This document shows, one piece after another, positions 35,114 through 43,780 of a DNA stretch of 64,000 bases. The first letter of the stretch is position 1, and each line of letters begins with the position of its first letter. The notes beneath the pieces are model-generated. The model was not told the origin of the DNA and did no database searches. It saw only the letters and a list, made by a program, of their open reading frames with translations. A program made the translations under genes and the position numbers. Source of the stretch: Sinosporangium album (GTDB lineage Bacteria; Actinomycetota; Actinomycetes; Streptosporangiales; Streptosporangiaceae). The DNA lies in NCBI RefSeq assembly GCF_900100605.1, contig NZ_FNCN01000001.1:186001-250000 (forward strand). Direction: 5' to 3'.

Positions 35114-36856
35114 ATGGCCAAGCGCACGGTGGCGGAGCAGTTCGTCGATCTCATCGTCCGCGCAGGTGCCCGAAGGATCTACGGGGTGGTGGGCGACAGC
35201 CTGAACCCGGTGGTCGACGCGGTGCGGCGCAACAGCGCGATCGAGTGGATCCAGGTGCGGCACGAGGAGGCGGCGGCGTTCGCGGCGGGTGCGGAGGCGC
35301 AGCTCACGGGGCGGCTGGCGGTGTGCGCGGGATCATGCGGGCCGGGCAACATGCACTTGATCAACGGGCTGTACGACGCCCACCGCTCGATGGCGCCAGT
35401 GCTCGCCCTGGCCGCGCACATCCCCAGCGCCCAGATCGGGACAGGGTATTTCCAGGAGACGCATCCGGACCGGCTGTTCGAGGAGTGCAGCCACTACTCC
35501 GAGCTGATCTCGACACCGGAGCAGATGCCGCGGGTGGTGCAGACGGCCATCCAGCACGCGGTCGGGCGGCGCGGCGTGTCGGTGGTGTCGCTGCCGGGCG
35601 ACGTGGCCGGGAAGGACGCCCCGGAGAGGTCCGCGGAGCTCGCGATGGTGCCGGAGACACCATCCATCCGGCCCGGCGACCAGGAGATCGCGCGGCTGGT
35701 GGAACTGATCGACGACTCGGAGAAGGTGACGCTTTTCTGCGGCCGGGGCGTGGCGGGGGCTCACTCCGAGGTGATGGCGTTCGCCGAGAAGCTCAAGGCC
35801 CCGGTGGGACACGCGCTGCGGGGCAAGGAGCACATTCAATACGACAACCCCTATGACGTGGGCATGTCGGGAATGCTGGGGTACGGCGCGGCCTACGAGG
35901 CCATGCATGAATGCGATCTGCTGATCCTGCTCGGCACGGACTTTCCGTACACGGAGTTCCTGCCGAGGGACGTGCGGATCGCGCAGGTCGATGTGGAGCC
36001 CGAACGGCTCGGGCGGCGCGCGAAACTGGACCTCGCAGTCTGGGGGGACGTGCGGGAGACGCTGCGGTGCCTGACCCCGCAGGTCAAGGAGAAGACCTCG
36101 CGCCGGTTCCTGGACCGGATGCTGAAAAAGCACTTGGACGCGCTGGAGAACGTGGTCAGCGCCTACACGAGAAACGTGGAGAAGCACACGCCGATCCATC
36201 CGGAATATGTCGCGTCCATTCTCGACGAGGAGGCGGGGGCCGACGCGGTGTTCACGGTCGACACCGGCATGTGCAACGTCTGGGCGGCACGCTATCTCAC
36301 CCCGAACGGCAAGCGCCGGGTCATCGGATCGTTCGTGCACGGATCGATGGCCAACGCGCTGCCGCAGGCCATCGGCGCGCAGTTCCTGGATCGGGAGCGA
36401 CAGGTGGTGTCGCTGTCGGGAGACGGAGGGTTTTCCATGCTGATGGGGGACTTCCTGACCTTGGTGCAGTACGACCTGCCGGTGAAGGTCGTGGTGTTCA
36501 ACAACTCCTCGCTGGCGATGGTGGACCTGGAGATGATGGTCGACGGGCTGCCTCCACACGGCACCACCTACCCGCACACCGACTACGCCGCCATCGCCGC
36601 GGCGGCCAGGGCCCTCGGCATCCGGGTGGAGAAGCCGGGGGACGTGCGGGCGGCGCTGCGGAAGGCGTTCGACCACCGCGGCCCGGTGCTGGTGGACGTC
36701 GTCACCGACCCCCACGCCCTCTCCATCCCGCCGAAGATCACCGCCGAACAGGTCACGGGCTTCGCGCTGTCGGCGAGCCGTACGGTCTTCAACGGCGGAG
36801 TGGGAAGGATGGTGCAGATGGCCCGGTCGAACCTGCGCAACATCCCCCGGCCATAA
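35114..36856 (+). CDS. poxB: Thiamine-pyrophosphate enzyme, pyruvate dehydrogenase (quinone)/pyruvate oxidase type
   Basis: 580-residue ThDP- and FAD-dependent enzyme of the PoxB group, which decarboxylates pyruvate to acetate and CO2 and passes electrons to quinone at the membrane. The catalytic Glu region VRHEEAAAFAAGAEAQLTG is N-terminal, the FAD/central domain is in the middle, and the ThDP motif GDGGFSMLMGDF...VVVFNN is C-terminal. GSCGPGNMHLINGLYDAHR and the IGTGYFQETH segment are typical of PoxB. Monocistronic, with MarR encoded divergently. Acetohydroxyacid synthase is the main alternative but the C-terminal sequence favours PoxB. Confidence 0.88.
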   Translation: MAKRTVAEQFVDLIVRAGARRIYGVVGDSLNPVVDAVRRNSAIEWIQVRHEEAAAFAAGAEAQLTGRLAVCAGSCGPGNMHLINGLYDAHRSMAPVLALAAHIPSAQIGTGYFQETHPDRLFEECSHYSELISTPEQMPRVVQTAIQHAVGRRGVSVVSLPGDVAGKDAPERSAELAMVPETPSIRPGDQEIARLVELIDDSEKVTLFCGRGVAGAHSEVMAFAEKLKAPVGHALRGKEHIQYDNPYDVGMSGMLGYGAAYEAMHECDLLILLGTDFPYTEFLPRDVRIAQVDVEPERLGRRAKLDLAVWGDVRETLRCLTPQVKEKTSRRFLDRMLKKHLDALENVVSAYTRNVEKHTPIHPEYVASILDEEAGADAVFTVDTGMCNVWAARYLTPNGKRRVIGSFVHGSMANALPQAIGAQFLDRERQVVSLSGDGGFSMLMGDFLTLVQYDLPVKVVVFNNSSLAMVDLEMMVDGLPPHGTTYPHTDYAAIAAAARALGIRVEKPGDVRAALRKAFDHRGPVLVDVVTDPHALSIPPKITAEQVTGFALSASRTVFNGGVGRMVQMARSNLRNIPRP

Positions 36857-36871
36857 CCGCGGGCCTCGGGC

Positions 36872-36899
36872 CTCAACCCGTGGGTTCGAACGGGTTGAG
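36872..36899. terminator. Bidirectional hairpin between poxB and the toxin gene
   Basis: CTCAACCCGT and ACGGGTTGAG form a perfect 10-bp stem with an 8-base loop. It begins 16 bases after the poxB stop and includes the last codons of the toxin gene, serving both convergent transcripts. Confidence 0.75.
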
Positions 36900-37295
36900 C
36901 ACCGAGACGCCCGTCCCGGCGAAGTCCTGCATGTTGCGCGTGACCAACGTCCACCCGTGGACTCTCGCCGTGGCCGCGAGGAGCCCGTCGATCGCCGGAA
37001 GGGGCCGCAGGGCGTTGAGGCGGCCCCACTCCTCCGCGATCGCCGAGGTGACCGGGACGATGCGGTCGCCGAAATGGCGCCGGAGGTTGTGCAGCCAGCG
37101 TTCCAGTGTGGCCGCCTGGACCGAGTCGCGGCTCCGGCAGAGCTCGACCCCGCACCGGATCTCGCCGACGGTCAGACTGCTGAGGTAAAGCGTCGGGCCG
37201 TGAGCCGCGCCGATCCAGGCTTTGACCCGCGCGCTGCCGTTGCGTCGGCGAACCTCGGAGACGACGTTGGTGTCGAGCAGGAAACCCGTGCCCAT
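36873..37295 (-). CDS. vapC: VapC-type PIN-domain toxin
   Basis: Predicted metal-dependent RNase of a toxin-antitoxin pair. The PIN acidic residues are in place: Asp in FLLDTNVVSE (residue 8), Glu in LTVGEIRCGVE, Asp in PAIDGLLAATA, and TRNMQDF at the end. 140 residues. Its ATG overlaps the antitoxin TGA by one base (TGATG), so toxin translation depends on antitoxin translation. Targets of VapC enzymes are usually tRNA or rRNA; the specific target is unknown. Confidence 0.9.
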   Translation of the reverse strand: MGTGFLLDTNVVSEVRRRNGSARVKAWIGAAHGPTLYLSSLTVGEIRCGVELCRSRDSVQAATLERWLHNLRRHFGDRIVPVTSAIAEEWGRLNALRPLPAIDGLLAATARVHGWTLVTRNMQDFAGTGVSVLNPFEPTG

Positions 37296-37555
37296 CAGTC
37301 GAACGCGATCTCGCGTGGGAGGTCCTTGCTCCTCGGGAACTCGACGTCGTCTCCCCAGTCCGGATCAGCGAGCAGGAAGTCGGAGAAGTCAGGGGAACGA
37401 TGGCTGAGGCGGCGATATTCGTCGATGTCCACGATCACCGCGATCTTCTCACCGTGCCTGGTCACGACCTGGGGCCCCTCGGCGGCCACGCGCCGGAGAA
37501 CCTCGCTGAAACGCTGCTTCGCCTCCTGCACCTGCCACTCGGTCATCCTCGCCAC
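37295..37555 (-). CDS. Phd/YefM-family antitoxin
   Basis: 86 residues; the N-terminal WQVQEAKQRFSEVLRRVAAEGPQVVTRHGEKIAVIVDIDEYRRL is the Phd/YefM DNA-binding fold and the acidic C-terminus (DFSDFLLADPDWGDDVEF) should wrap the toxin. An in-frame ATG three codons downstream (MTEWQVQ) could also be the start. It is the first gene of the pair and probably autorepresses the operon together with the toxin; a direct repeat just upstream is a possible operator. Confidence 0.9.
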   Translation of the reverse strand: MARMTEWQVQEAKQRFSEVLRRVAAEGPQVVTRHGEKIAVIVDIDEYRRLSHRSPDFSDFLLADPDWGDDVEFPRSKDLPREIAFD

Positions 37556-37568
37556 CCCCAGCCGCGGC

Positions 37569-37583
37569 TCTGTCTAGTCTGTC
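37569..37583 (-). promoter_or_regulatory. Candidate antitoxin operator, direct repeat GACAGA-CTA-GACAGA
   Basis: Read on the coding strand of the toxin-antitoxin operon, two GACAGA hexamers are separated by three bases, 14 bases upstream of the antitoxin start. Phd-type antitoxins often bind short repeats at this position. No experimental support. Confidence 0.35.
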
Positions 37584-37636
37584 CAGACCCAGCGTAGCCG
37601 ATCGCGGCCCGGGTCGCCCGCGGGCGACCCGGGGCG

Positions 37637-37705
37637 TCAGCAGTCACAGCGGCGCCGGGGCTTGCGGTCCGTCCACTCCCGCTTCTCGTGGACGGCAGTG
37701 CTCAT
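37637..37705 (-). CDS. Possible 22-residue Arg/Cys-ending peptide (doubtful)
   Basis: In the 390-base gap between the antitoxin and polX genes, an ATG eight bases after GAGG opens a short frame, MSTAVHEKREWTDRKPRRRC-DC, ending in a basic Cys-Asp-Cys tail. A longer GTG-initiated version adds 16 residues. No homologue is known to me and there is no biosynthetic partner nearby. The rest of the gap contains only the candidate operator and the polX promoter region. Confidence 0.2.
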   Translation of the reverse strand: MSTAVHEKREWTDRKPRRRCDC

Positions 37706-37945
37706 CACCGTCGCCTCGGGGATTCCGGCGATGGTCTTGGGCGACGTGCTCACCTCCGCCAGGACAGGCCGGTTTTCGGGGTGGGAACGTCTCGTTGGGC
37801 GAGCGGTACGAATCCGTTGGGGCCGGGGCCACCGTGGCCTACGGGTTACCGGCGCGAGCATCGACCATGACGGAGGAACGCGTGGATTCACCGGGGCGGA
37901 CGCCGTGCGGCGGTTCTGTCGGGGGGAGCCTCTAGGGTGGGCCGT

Positions 37946-39628
37946 ATGGCTCGGGCGAACGACGAGGCGGCGGCGGCGCTGACGGAATACGCGGATCTGT
38001 TCGCGTTGACCGGCGGCGACGCGTTCCGGGTGCGCAGCTACCAGAAGGCGGCCAAGGCGATCGCGGGGTTCCCCGAGGACATCGCCCACGCCGACGTGCG
38101 GCGGGTGCCCGGCGTGGGCGAGGCGATCGCGAAGAAGGTCGAGGAGTTCTTGTCGCGCGGGAGCTTCCGGCAGCTCGACGATCTGCGGGCGCGGGTGCCC
38201 GACGGGGTGCTGCGGCTGACGCGCGTTCCGACGCTCGGGCCGAAGACGGCGATGTTCCTCTACCAGGAGCTCGGCATCGACTCTCCGGCGGCGCTGGCGG
38301 CGGCGATCTCGGCGGGGCGGCTCGCGGGCGTGAAGGGGTTCGGGCCGAAGACCGAGGCCAACCTGCTCAAGGGCATCGAGCAGATGGAGCAGTCGGCGCG
38401 GCGGGTGCACATCGGTGTGGCGATGGCGCTGGCCGAGCGGATCATGGGCTCGCTGCCGGTCGAGCGCATCGCCTACGCGGGGTCGCTGCGGCGGATGCGG
38501 GACACGATCGGTGATGTGGATCTGCTGACGGTGGCGCCGCCGTCGGTGATGGAGGAGTTCCGGCGGCAGCCGTACGTCGCGGAGGTGATCGCGGCGGGCG
38601 ACAAGAAGACGTCGGTCCGCACGACCGGCGGTGTCCAGGTCGATCTGCGGCGGGTGCCGGCGGAGTCGTGGGGTGCGGCCCTGCAATATTTCACGGGGAG
38701 CAAGGAGCACAACGTCCGCATCCGCGAGATCGCCGTGAAGAAGGGGTGGAAGCTCTCCGAATACGGGCTGTTCGAGGGCGAGCGGGTGATCGCGGCCGAG
38801 AGCGAGGAGGACATCTACCACGCGCTCGGCATGCAGTGGGTGCCGCCGCCGCTGCGCGAGGGCGGCGGGGAGGTGTCCGCGGCGCTCAAGGGTGAGCTGC
38901 CGGAGTTGGTGACGCTGGAAGATCTGCAGGGCGACCTGCACACGCACACCACGCTGACCGACGGCATCGCCTCGCTGGAGGACATGGTGGCGGCGGCGAG
39001 CGCGCGCGGCTACGCCTACTACGCGGTGACCGATCACGCGCCGGATCTGGTGATGCAGCGGATGACGCTGGAGAAGGCGCTGGCCCAGCGCGCCCGGCTG
39101 TCTCGGCTGCAACTCGACTATCCGAACATGCGGCTGCTGCACGGCACCGAGCTCAACATCGGCCCCGACGGCTCGGTCGACTGGCCGCTCGACGTGCTCG
39201 ACGGCTTCGACGTGCGGGTGGCGAGCGTCCATTCGCACTTCACCCAGTCCCGCGAGGAGATGACGCGCCGTTTCATCGCCGCGTGCGAGAACCCCGGCGT
39301 GCAGATCATCGGCCACCCCACCACGCGCAAGATCGGCAAGCGCGGCCCGGTGGACGCCGACTGGGAGGCGGTGTTCCGGGTGGCGGCGCGCACGGGCACC
39401 GCGATGGAGATCGACTCCTACCCCGACCGCTCCGACCTGCCCGACGACCTCGTCCGGCTCGCTCGCCACCACGGGGTGAAGTTCTCGATCGACAGCGATT
39501 CGCACGCGATCCCCCACCTGGCCCATCAGCGCTTCGGGGTGGGCATCGCGCAGCGCGCCGGGCTCACGACCCACGACGTGATCAACACCTGGCCTCTCGA
39601 CCGGCTGTTGGAGTTCCTCAAGCGGTGA
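37946..39628 (+). CDS. polX: DNA polymerase/3'-5' exonuclease PolX
   Basis: Repair polymerase of family X fused to a PHP exonuclease. The N-terminal helix-hairpin-helix region (VRRVPGVGEAIAKKVEEFL, VPTLGPKTAMFLYQELGI, VKGFGPKTEANLLKGI) contacts DNA. The nucleotidyltransferase core has YAGSLRRMRDTIGDVDLL with the metal-binding Asp pair near residue 192. The C-terminal PHP domain starts at DLHTHTTLTDG (about 331) and includes HSHFTQS and GHPTTRKIG. 560 residues. I start at MARAND; an ATG three codons upstream is possible. Probably acts in base-excision repair. Confidence 0.95.
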   Translation: MARANDEAAAALTEYADLFALTGGDAFRVRSYQKAAKAIAGFPEDIAHADVRRVPGVGEAIAKKVEEFLSRGSFRQLDDLRARVPDGVLRLTRVPTLGPKTAMFLYQELGIDSPAALAAAISAGRLAGVKGFGPKTEANLLKGIEQMEQSARRVHIGVAMALAERIMGSLPVERIAYAGSLRRMRDTIGDVDLLTVAPPSVMEEFRRQPYVAEVIAAGDKKTSVRTTGGVQVDLRRVPAESWGAALQYFTGSKEHNVRIREIAVKKGWKLSEYGLFEGERVIAAESEEDIYHALGMQWVPPPLREGGGEVSAALKGELPELVTLEDLQGDLHTHTTLTDGIASLEDMVAAASARGYAYYAVTDHAPDLVMQRMTLEKALAQRARLSRLQLDYPNMRLLHGTELNIGPDGSVDWPLDVLDGFDVRVASVHSHFTQSREEMTRRFIAACENPGVQIIGHPTTRKIGKRGPVDADWEAVFRVAARTGTAMEIDSYPDRSDLPDDLVRLARHHGVKFSIDSDSHAIPHLAHQRFGVGIAQRAGLTTHDVINTWPLDRLLEFLKR

Positions 39629-39753
39629 ACCGCGCGGTCGGGTCAACGGTTCGTCATCGGATTTTGGCCGCGTCGGTGTGGCCATGGCGCTGGATTAGAT
39701 GGTTTCCTGGTAGGAATTAGATGAATCCATAGCCCGAACCCCGAGGTGGCCGT

Positions 39754-40998
39754 ATGGATCTCGATGATCTGACCAGCGAAGCGGTATACGACCAGGTGCG
39801 GATGGAGGGCTGGCTCAGGGCGCGCAACGCGGGCCCGGGGAGGCCGTGCCCTCTCGGTGACGTCGCCCCGCTGATCGTCCCGCTCGTGCGGAGGCGGCCA
39901 CGGCGGTCCGCTCCCGCCTCCCCCATCGTCAAACCGCTGCCGCCCGAGCTCTTCACCCGGCACGGGAGCTGCGCGGAGATGCGCTGGGAGTCCATGCTCG
40001 GCCAGGGCTACCACGTGCCGAACGACAGGTTCTTCGTGCGCAACCACACGTCCACACCCCTCATCGACCCGGGCACCTGGCGCTTGCGCCTGCACGGCGA
40101 CGGCCTGCGGCTGCCGCGGGAGTTCACCTACGCCGAGCTGCGGGCGATGCCCAGCACGACCCTCGACGCGGCGATCGAGTGCGCCGGCAACGGCAGGGCG
40201 TTCTTCGCGACCCAGCAGAACCAGGACGTGCGGGGCACCCCGTGGCGGCTCGGCGGGATCGGTGTGGCCCGGTGGCGGGGGGTGCGGCTCGCCGAACTCC
40301 TGGAACGTGCCGGGCTGACACCCGAGGCGGTGGACGTCATGCCGCGCGGGCTCGACCCGGAATACGTCGAGGAGGGTGCGAACCTGGGCCGGGTGCGGCG
40401 CCCGCTCCCCGTGGCCAAGGCGGTCAAGGACGTGCTGGTGGCCTACGACATGAACGACGAGCCGCTGCCGCCCGACCACGGCTTCCCCGCGCGCCTGGTG
40501 GTGCCGGGCTGGAGCGGGATCTCGTCCATCAAGTGGGTGGGGGACGTCGAGGTGTCGACGACGCCGCTGCTGTCGCCGTGGAGCACCAGGTTCTACCGGA
40601 TGTTCGGCCCCGATTTCCCGCCCGAGGGCGGCAAGCCGGTGACGAGCCAGGTGGTGAAGAGCGCGTTCGAGCTGCCGTGGGACGCCACCTTCAGGGCGGG
40701 TCGGCGCTATGTCCTGCGCGGGCGGTCGTGGTCGGGGAACGGCCATATCGGGCGGGTGGAGGTGAGCACCGACGGCGGGTTGACGTGGCGGCGGGCGCTG
40801 ATGCACGGGCCGCGGCTGGCCCCGGCGTGGGCGCGCTGGCATGCGGAGTGGTCGCCGACGAGGCCGGGGCCGTACGTCTTGATGGCCCGGGCGGTGGACG
40901 AGCACGGACGCGGACAACCGGACGTCTCCGTGTACAACACGCACGGCTATCTTTTCGACGCTGTCGTACGGCACCCGGTGACCGTCACCCGGTGGTAA
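39754..40998 (+). CDS. Sulfite-oxidase-family molybdopterin enzyme
   Basis: Soluble molybdoenzyme of the sulfite oxidase/YedY superfamily. The molybdenum ligand is Cys143 in LDAAIECAGNGRAFF; RLGGIGVARWRGVRLAELLERAG and PARLVVPGWSGISSIKWVGDV are conserved pterin-binding stretches, and the last 110 residues form the Ig-like dimerisation domain (GRVEVSTDGGLTWRRA). No signal peptide and no heme domain, so it is likely cytoplasmic or needs a separate electron acceptor. 414 residues. The substrate (sulfite or another sulfoxide-like compound) is not certain. Stands alone between polX and WS/DGAT. Confidence 0.9.
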   Translation: MDLDDLTSEAVYDQVRMEGWLRARNAGPGRPCPLGDVAPLIVPLVRRRPRRSAPASPIVKPLPPELFTRHGSCAEMRWESMLGQGYHVPNDRFFVRNHTSTPLIDPGTWRLRLHGDGLRLPREFTYAELRAMPSTTLDAAIECAGNGRAFFATQQNQDVRGTPWRLGGIGVARWRGVRLAELLERAGLTPEAVDVMPRGLDPEYVEEGANLGRVRRPLPVAKAVKDVLVAYDMNDEPLPPDHGFPARLVVPGWSGISSIKWVGDVEVSTTPLLSPWSTRFYRMFGPDFPPEGGKPVTSQVVKSAFELPWDATFRAGRRYVLRGRSWSGNGHIGRVEVSTDGGLTWRRALMHGPRLAPAWARWHAEWSPTRPGPYVLMARAVDEHGRGQPDVSVYNTHGYLFDAVVRHPVTVTRW

Positions 40999-41024
40999 TG
41001 AACCCTCACACATACCGGAATATC

Positions 41025-41073
41025 GCGCCCACCGAGGAATCTCCGGCTTTCCGATGGATATTAAGGTGGGCGC
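41025..41073. terminator. 9-bp inverted repeat after the molybdoenzyme gene
   Basis: GCGCCCACC and GGTGGGCGC are separated by 31 bases, starting 27 bases after the stop. The long loop makes it weak as a terminator; it could instead lie in the leader of the WS/DGAT gene. Confidence 0.35.
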
Positions 41074-41223
41074 CAGCACCGTGATGTTGCGGGCCTCCAG
41101 GTATCGGTTACCGGGATTTCATCGGAAAGACCAACCCGGCGACTCGGACGAAACATTACAGAAACCCACGAACGTGATGATGGGCTGAGTTATCACGCCC
41201 ATCTCCGCTAGGAGGCCCCGACG

Positions 41224-42945
41224 ATGCGCCAGTTGACGGCACTCGACGCGCAGTTCCTCCACGCCGAATCCCCGACGACGGCGGTCCACGTCGCCGGGCT
41301 CGCGATCCTGGACCCCTCGACCTGCCGCACGGGCACAGGCCCAGGCCCAGGCACAGGCACTGTCACCCGCGACGGCCTGATCGCGCTGCTGCGCCAGCGC
41401 GTCCACCTGTCCCCGGCGCTCTGCATGCGCCTCGCCGACGTGCCGCTGTCACTCGACCACCCCTACTGGGTGCACGACACCGAGCTCGACGTCGCCGCGC
41501 ACGTCTACGAGAGCACGCTGCCCGCCCCCGGCGGGCAGCGTGAGCTGGCCGACCTGGTCGCTCAGATCCACGAGCGGCGGCTGGACCGCAGCCGGCCCCT
41601 GTGGGAGATCCACCTGATCCACGGCCTGGCCGGGGGACGCGTCGCCGTCTACACCAAGGTGCACCACAGCGTGATCGACGGGGTCACGGGGGCCGAGACG
41701 CTGGCAGCCCTGCTCGACCTGTCACCGAAGCCGCGCACCGTCGACCCGCCGGGACCGCCGGAGGCCCCCGAGGCCGAGCCCGACCGGGTCGCCATGCTGG
41801 CCGAGGCGGTGGTCCGCACCGCGACCCACCCGGTGCGCGCGCTGCGCTCACTCACCCGCGCCGCCGCGGACCTCGACGCGATCCCGCTCGCCTCATCACT
41901 GCCGGGTGCGCGCTTCATCGCCCGCGCCACGCGGCTACTGTCGGGCCACGACCGCGAGGTGCCCGAACTGCCGGACCTGAGCGCCCCGCGCACCCCGCTC
42001 GACGGGGTCATCAGCGGCGAACGCCGCTTCTCGTACGGTTCGCTCCCCCTGGCGGAGGTCAAACGGGTGGCGAAGGCGTTCGGGCTGAGCGTCAACGACG
42101 TCGTCATGACCCTGTGCTCGTCGGCGCTGCGCGCCTGGCTGCGCGACCGCGACGCCCTCCCCGACCAGCCGCTCATCGCCGCTGTGCCGGTGGCCGTACG
42201 CAAGGCGGCGTGCGACGACGCGGTCGGGAACAGCCTCTCGGCGATGATCACGCCGCTGGCGACCGACGTCGCCTGCCCGCGCGAGCGCCTCGCCGCGGTG
42301 GGCGAGAACATGCGTACGGCGAAGCGCAGGTTCGCCACCGCTCCCGCGACATGGCTGAGCGAGCTGACCGCGCTGCTGCCCGCGCCCATCCTCAACCTCG
42401 CCACGCCGGCGATGTTCCGGCTGGCCGCCTCGGCCGCCCCGGCGGTCAACCTGATCGTGTCCAATGTGCCGGGGCCGCAGTTCCCGCTCTACCTGTGCGG
42501 GGCGAGGGTGCTGGCCTACCACCCGATCTCGGCCTTGAGCGATGTCACGGGCGGGGTGAACATCACCTGTTTCTCCTACAACGGTTCGCTCGACTTCGGG
42601 GTGCTGGCCTGCCCGACGCGGATGGACGACGTGTGGGAGCTGCTGGCGCATCTGCGGGACGCCATGGAGGAGCTCAGCGCCCTGGTGCCGGTCGCCGTTC
42701 CCGTGTCCGAGCCGACTGCGGCGCAACCGACAGCGCAACCGACGGTGCAACCCGCAGTGCAACCGACGGCGCGGCCGTCGGCGCCTGAGCCGAGCGTGCC
42801 GCAGCCCGTGGCGCAGCGGCACACCCCGGTGCGGCCCGTCCCCGACGTGGTCGGGACGCCGGTCCCGGTGGGCGCCACGCCGCTGCCGCTGGACGTGCCG
42901 GACCTCTCCGAACTGTCCGACCTGCGGGAGCCCGTCCCGGCCTGA
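41224..42945 (+). CDS. Wax ester synthase/diacylglycerol acyltransferase
   Basis: Makes triacylglycerol or wax ester from acyl-CoA at the membrane or lipid-droplet surface. The catalytic motif HHSVIDG is at residues 147-153, the N-terminal start RQLTALDAQFLHAESPTTAVHVAGLAI is typical, and NVPGPQFPLYLCGARVL is the PLW-like conserved region. An AGGAGG site precedes the ATG. The core ends near residue 495. The last 75 residues are a Pro/Gln/Val/Thr-rich tail with repeated QPT units, not part of the family core and probably disordered. 573 residues. Confidence 0.93.
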   Translation: MRQLTALDAQFLHAESPTTAVHVAGLAILDPSTCRTGTGPGPGTGTVTRDGLIALLRQRVHLSPALCMRLADVPLSLDHPYWVHDTELDVAAHVYESTLPAPGGQRELADLVAQIHERRLDRSRPLWEIHLIHGLAGGRVAVYTKVHHSVIDGVTGAETLAALLDLSPKPRTVDPPGPPEAPEAEPDRVAMLAEAVVRTATHPVRALRSLTRAAADLDAIPLASSLPGARFIARATRLLSGHDREVPELPDLSAPRTPLDGVISGERRFSYGSLPLAEVKRVAKAFGLSVNDVVMTLCSSALRAWLRDRDALPDQPLIAAVPVAVRKAACDDAVGNSLSAMITPLATDVACPRERLAAVGENMRTAKRRFATAPATWLSELTALLPAPILNLATPAMFRLAASAAPAVNLIVSNVPGPQFPLYLCGARVLAYHPISALSDVTGGVNITCFSYNGSLDFGVLACPTRMDDVWELLAHLRDAMEELSALVPVAVPVSEPTAAQPTAQPTVQPAVQPTARPSAPEPSVPQPVAQRHTPVRPVPDVVGTPVPVGATPLPLDVPDLSELSDLREPVPA

Positions 42946-43072
42946 CCTATCTCCGACCCTCCGACCCTCCGGCGCGTCCGTCGCCGAGGAACGGCCGGGT
43001 GCGGAGGCGGATCACGCAAGCCCGGGTCCCCGGCACCGTCCATCGGCCGGGGGCCCGCCGGGGGGCACGGGC

Positions 43073-43672
43073 TCAGACCAGGGCCATGGCGATCAGTTCG
43101 GCCACCGCGTCCGGGTCGATCTGGTGGCCGGTGAGCTGGCAGAGGTTCTCCTGATACAGCAGCACGGCCGCGAAGGTGGCGGCCGCGGCCTCCAGCCGGG
43201 CGGCGTCGCCCCGGCGTGTCGGCAGGGCCAGTTCCAGCGCGAACCTGGCCCGGCGGATCAGCTCCCCGTTGAGGCGGCCGAGGCGCTCCCGGACCGACCC
43301 GTGGGTGTCGGCCTCACGGAACAGGATGCGGCGCATCGCCGGGGATGCGCGGAGCGGGAGTCTTCGGGCGAGTCTCGACAGCGTGCCCGCGGCGTCGCCG
43401 GGGACGGCCTCGACCTCCGGCGCCTCCACCACGAGCGTCCGCTCGTCGATCAAGGTGATGAGAACGTCGATCTTCTTCGGGAAGTAGTGGAAGAGCAGGC
43501 CCTTGGGCACACCCGCCGTCCTGGCGATCTGCGCGGTGGGAGTGGCATCGTACCCCCCTCCGGCGAACAGCTCTTCGGCGGCGTCGAGGATGCGCGTACG
43601 CGCACCCGGCACGGCCGGTTCACCACTGTTTGACCATTGAACGCTTCCGCGATCCCTCACGACCCCGACCAT
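43073..43672 (-). CDS. TetR-family transcriptional regulator
   Basis: 199 residues. The N-terminal helix-turn-helix is clear: ARTRILDAAEELFAGGGYDATPTAQIARTAGVPKGLLFHYFPKKIDVL. The C-terminal half is ligand-binding helical sequence with RLARRLPLRASPAMRRILFREADTHGS. The ATG chosen lacks a good ribosome-binding site; a GTG four codons later is an alternative. It is divergent from the second TetR gene; the perfect operator between them lies closer to that gene. It converges on the WS/DGAT gene, which it might not control. Confidence 0.9.
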   Translation of the reverse strand: MVGVVRDRGSVQWSNSGEPAVPGARTRILDAAEELFAGGGYDATPTAQIARTAGVPKGLLFHYFPKKIDVLITLIDERTLVVEAPEVEAVPGDAAGTLSRLARRLPLRASPAMRRILFREADTHGSVRERLGRLNGELIRRARFALELALPTRRGDAARLEAAAATFAAVLLYQENLCQLTGHQIDPDAVAELIAMALV

Positions 43673-43740
43673 AACGGTTCGGACACGGCCGATTCCATGG
43701 CATGAGGGCAATTTCAGCTTCCCCCACGCTGTACTCTCTC

Positions 43741-43764
43741 GTTTGAGACAATGCTGTCTCAAAC
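43741..43764. promoter_or_regulatory. Perfect TetR-type operator
   Basis: GTTTGAGACA and TGTCTCAAAC form a perfect 10-bp inverted repeat around ATGC, ending 16 bases before the GTG of the second tetR gene. This is the size and position expected for an autoregulatory operator that also controls the following efflux pump gene. Confidence 0.8.
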
Positions 43765-43780
43765 AAGACAGGAGTGATGC

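Noticed and set aside
37637-39685. 682-codon antisense frame across polX
   Set aside because: Shadow of the intact PolX gene; only its last codons, beyond polX, were kept as a doubtful short peptide.
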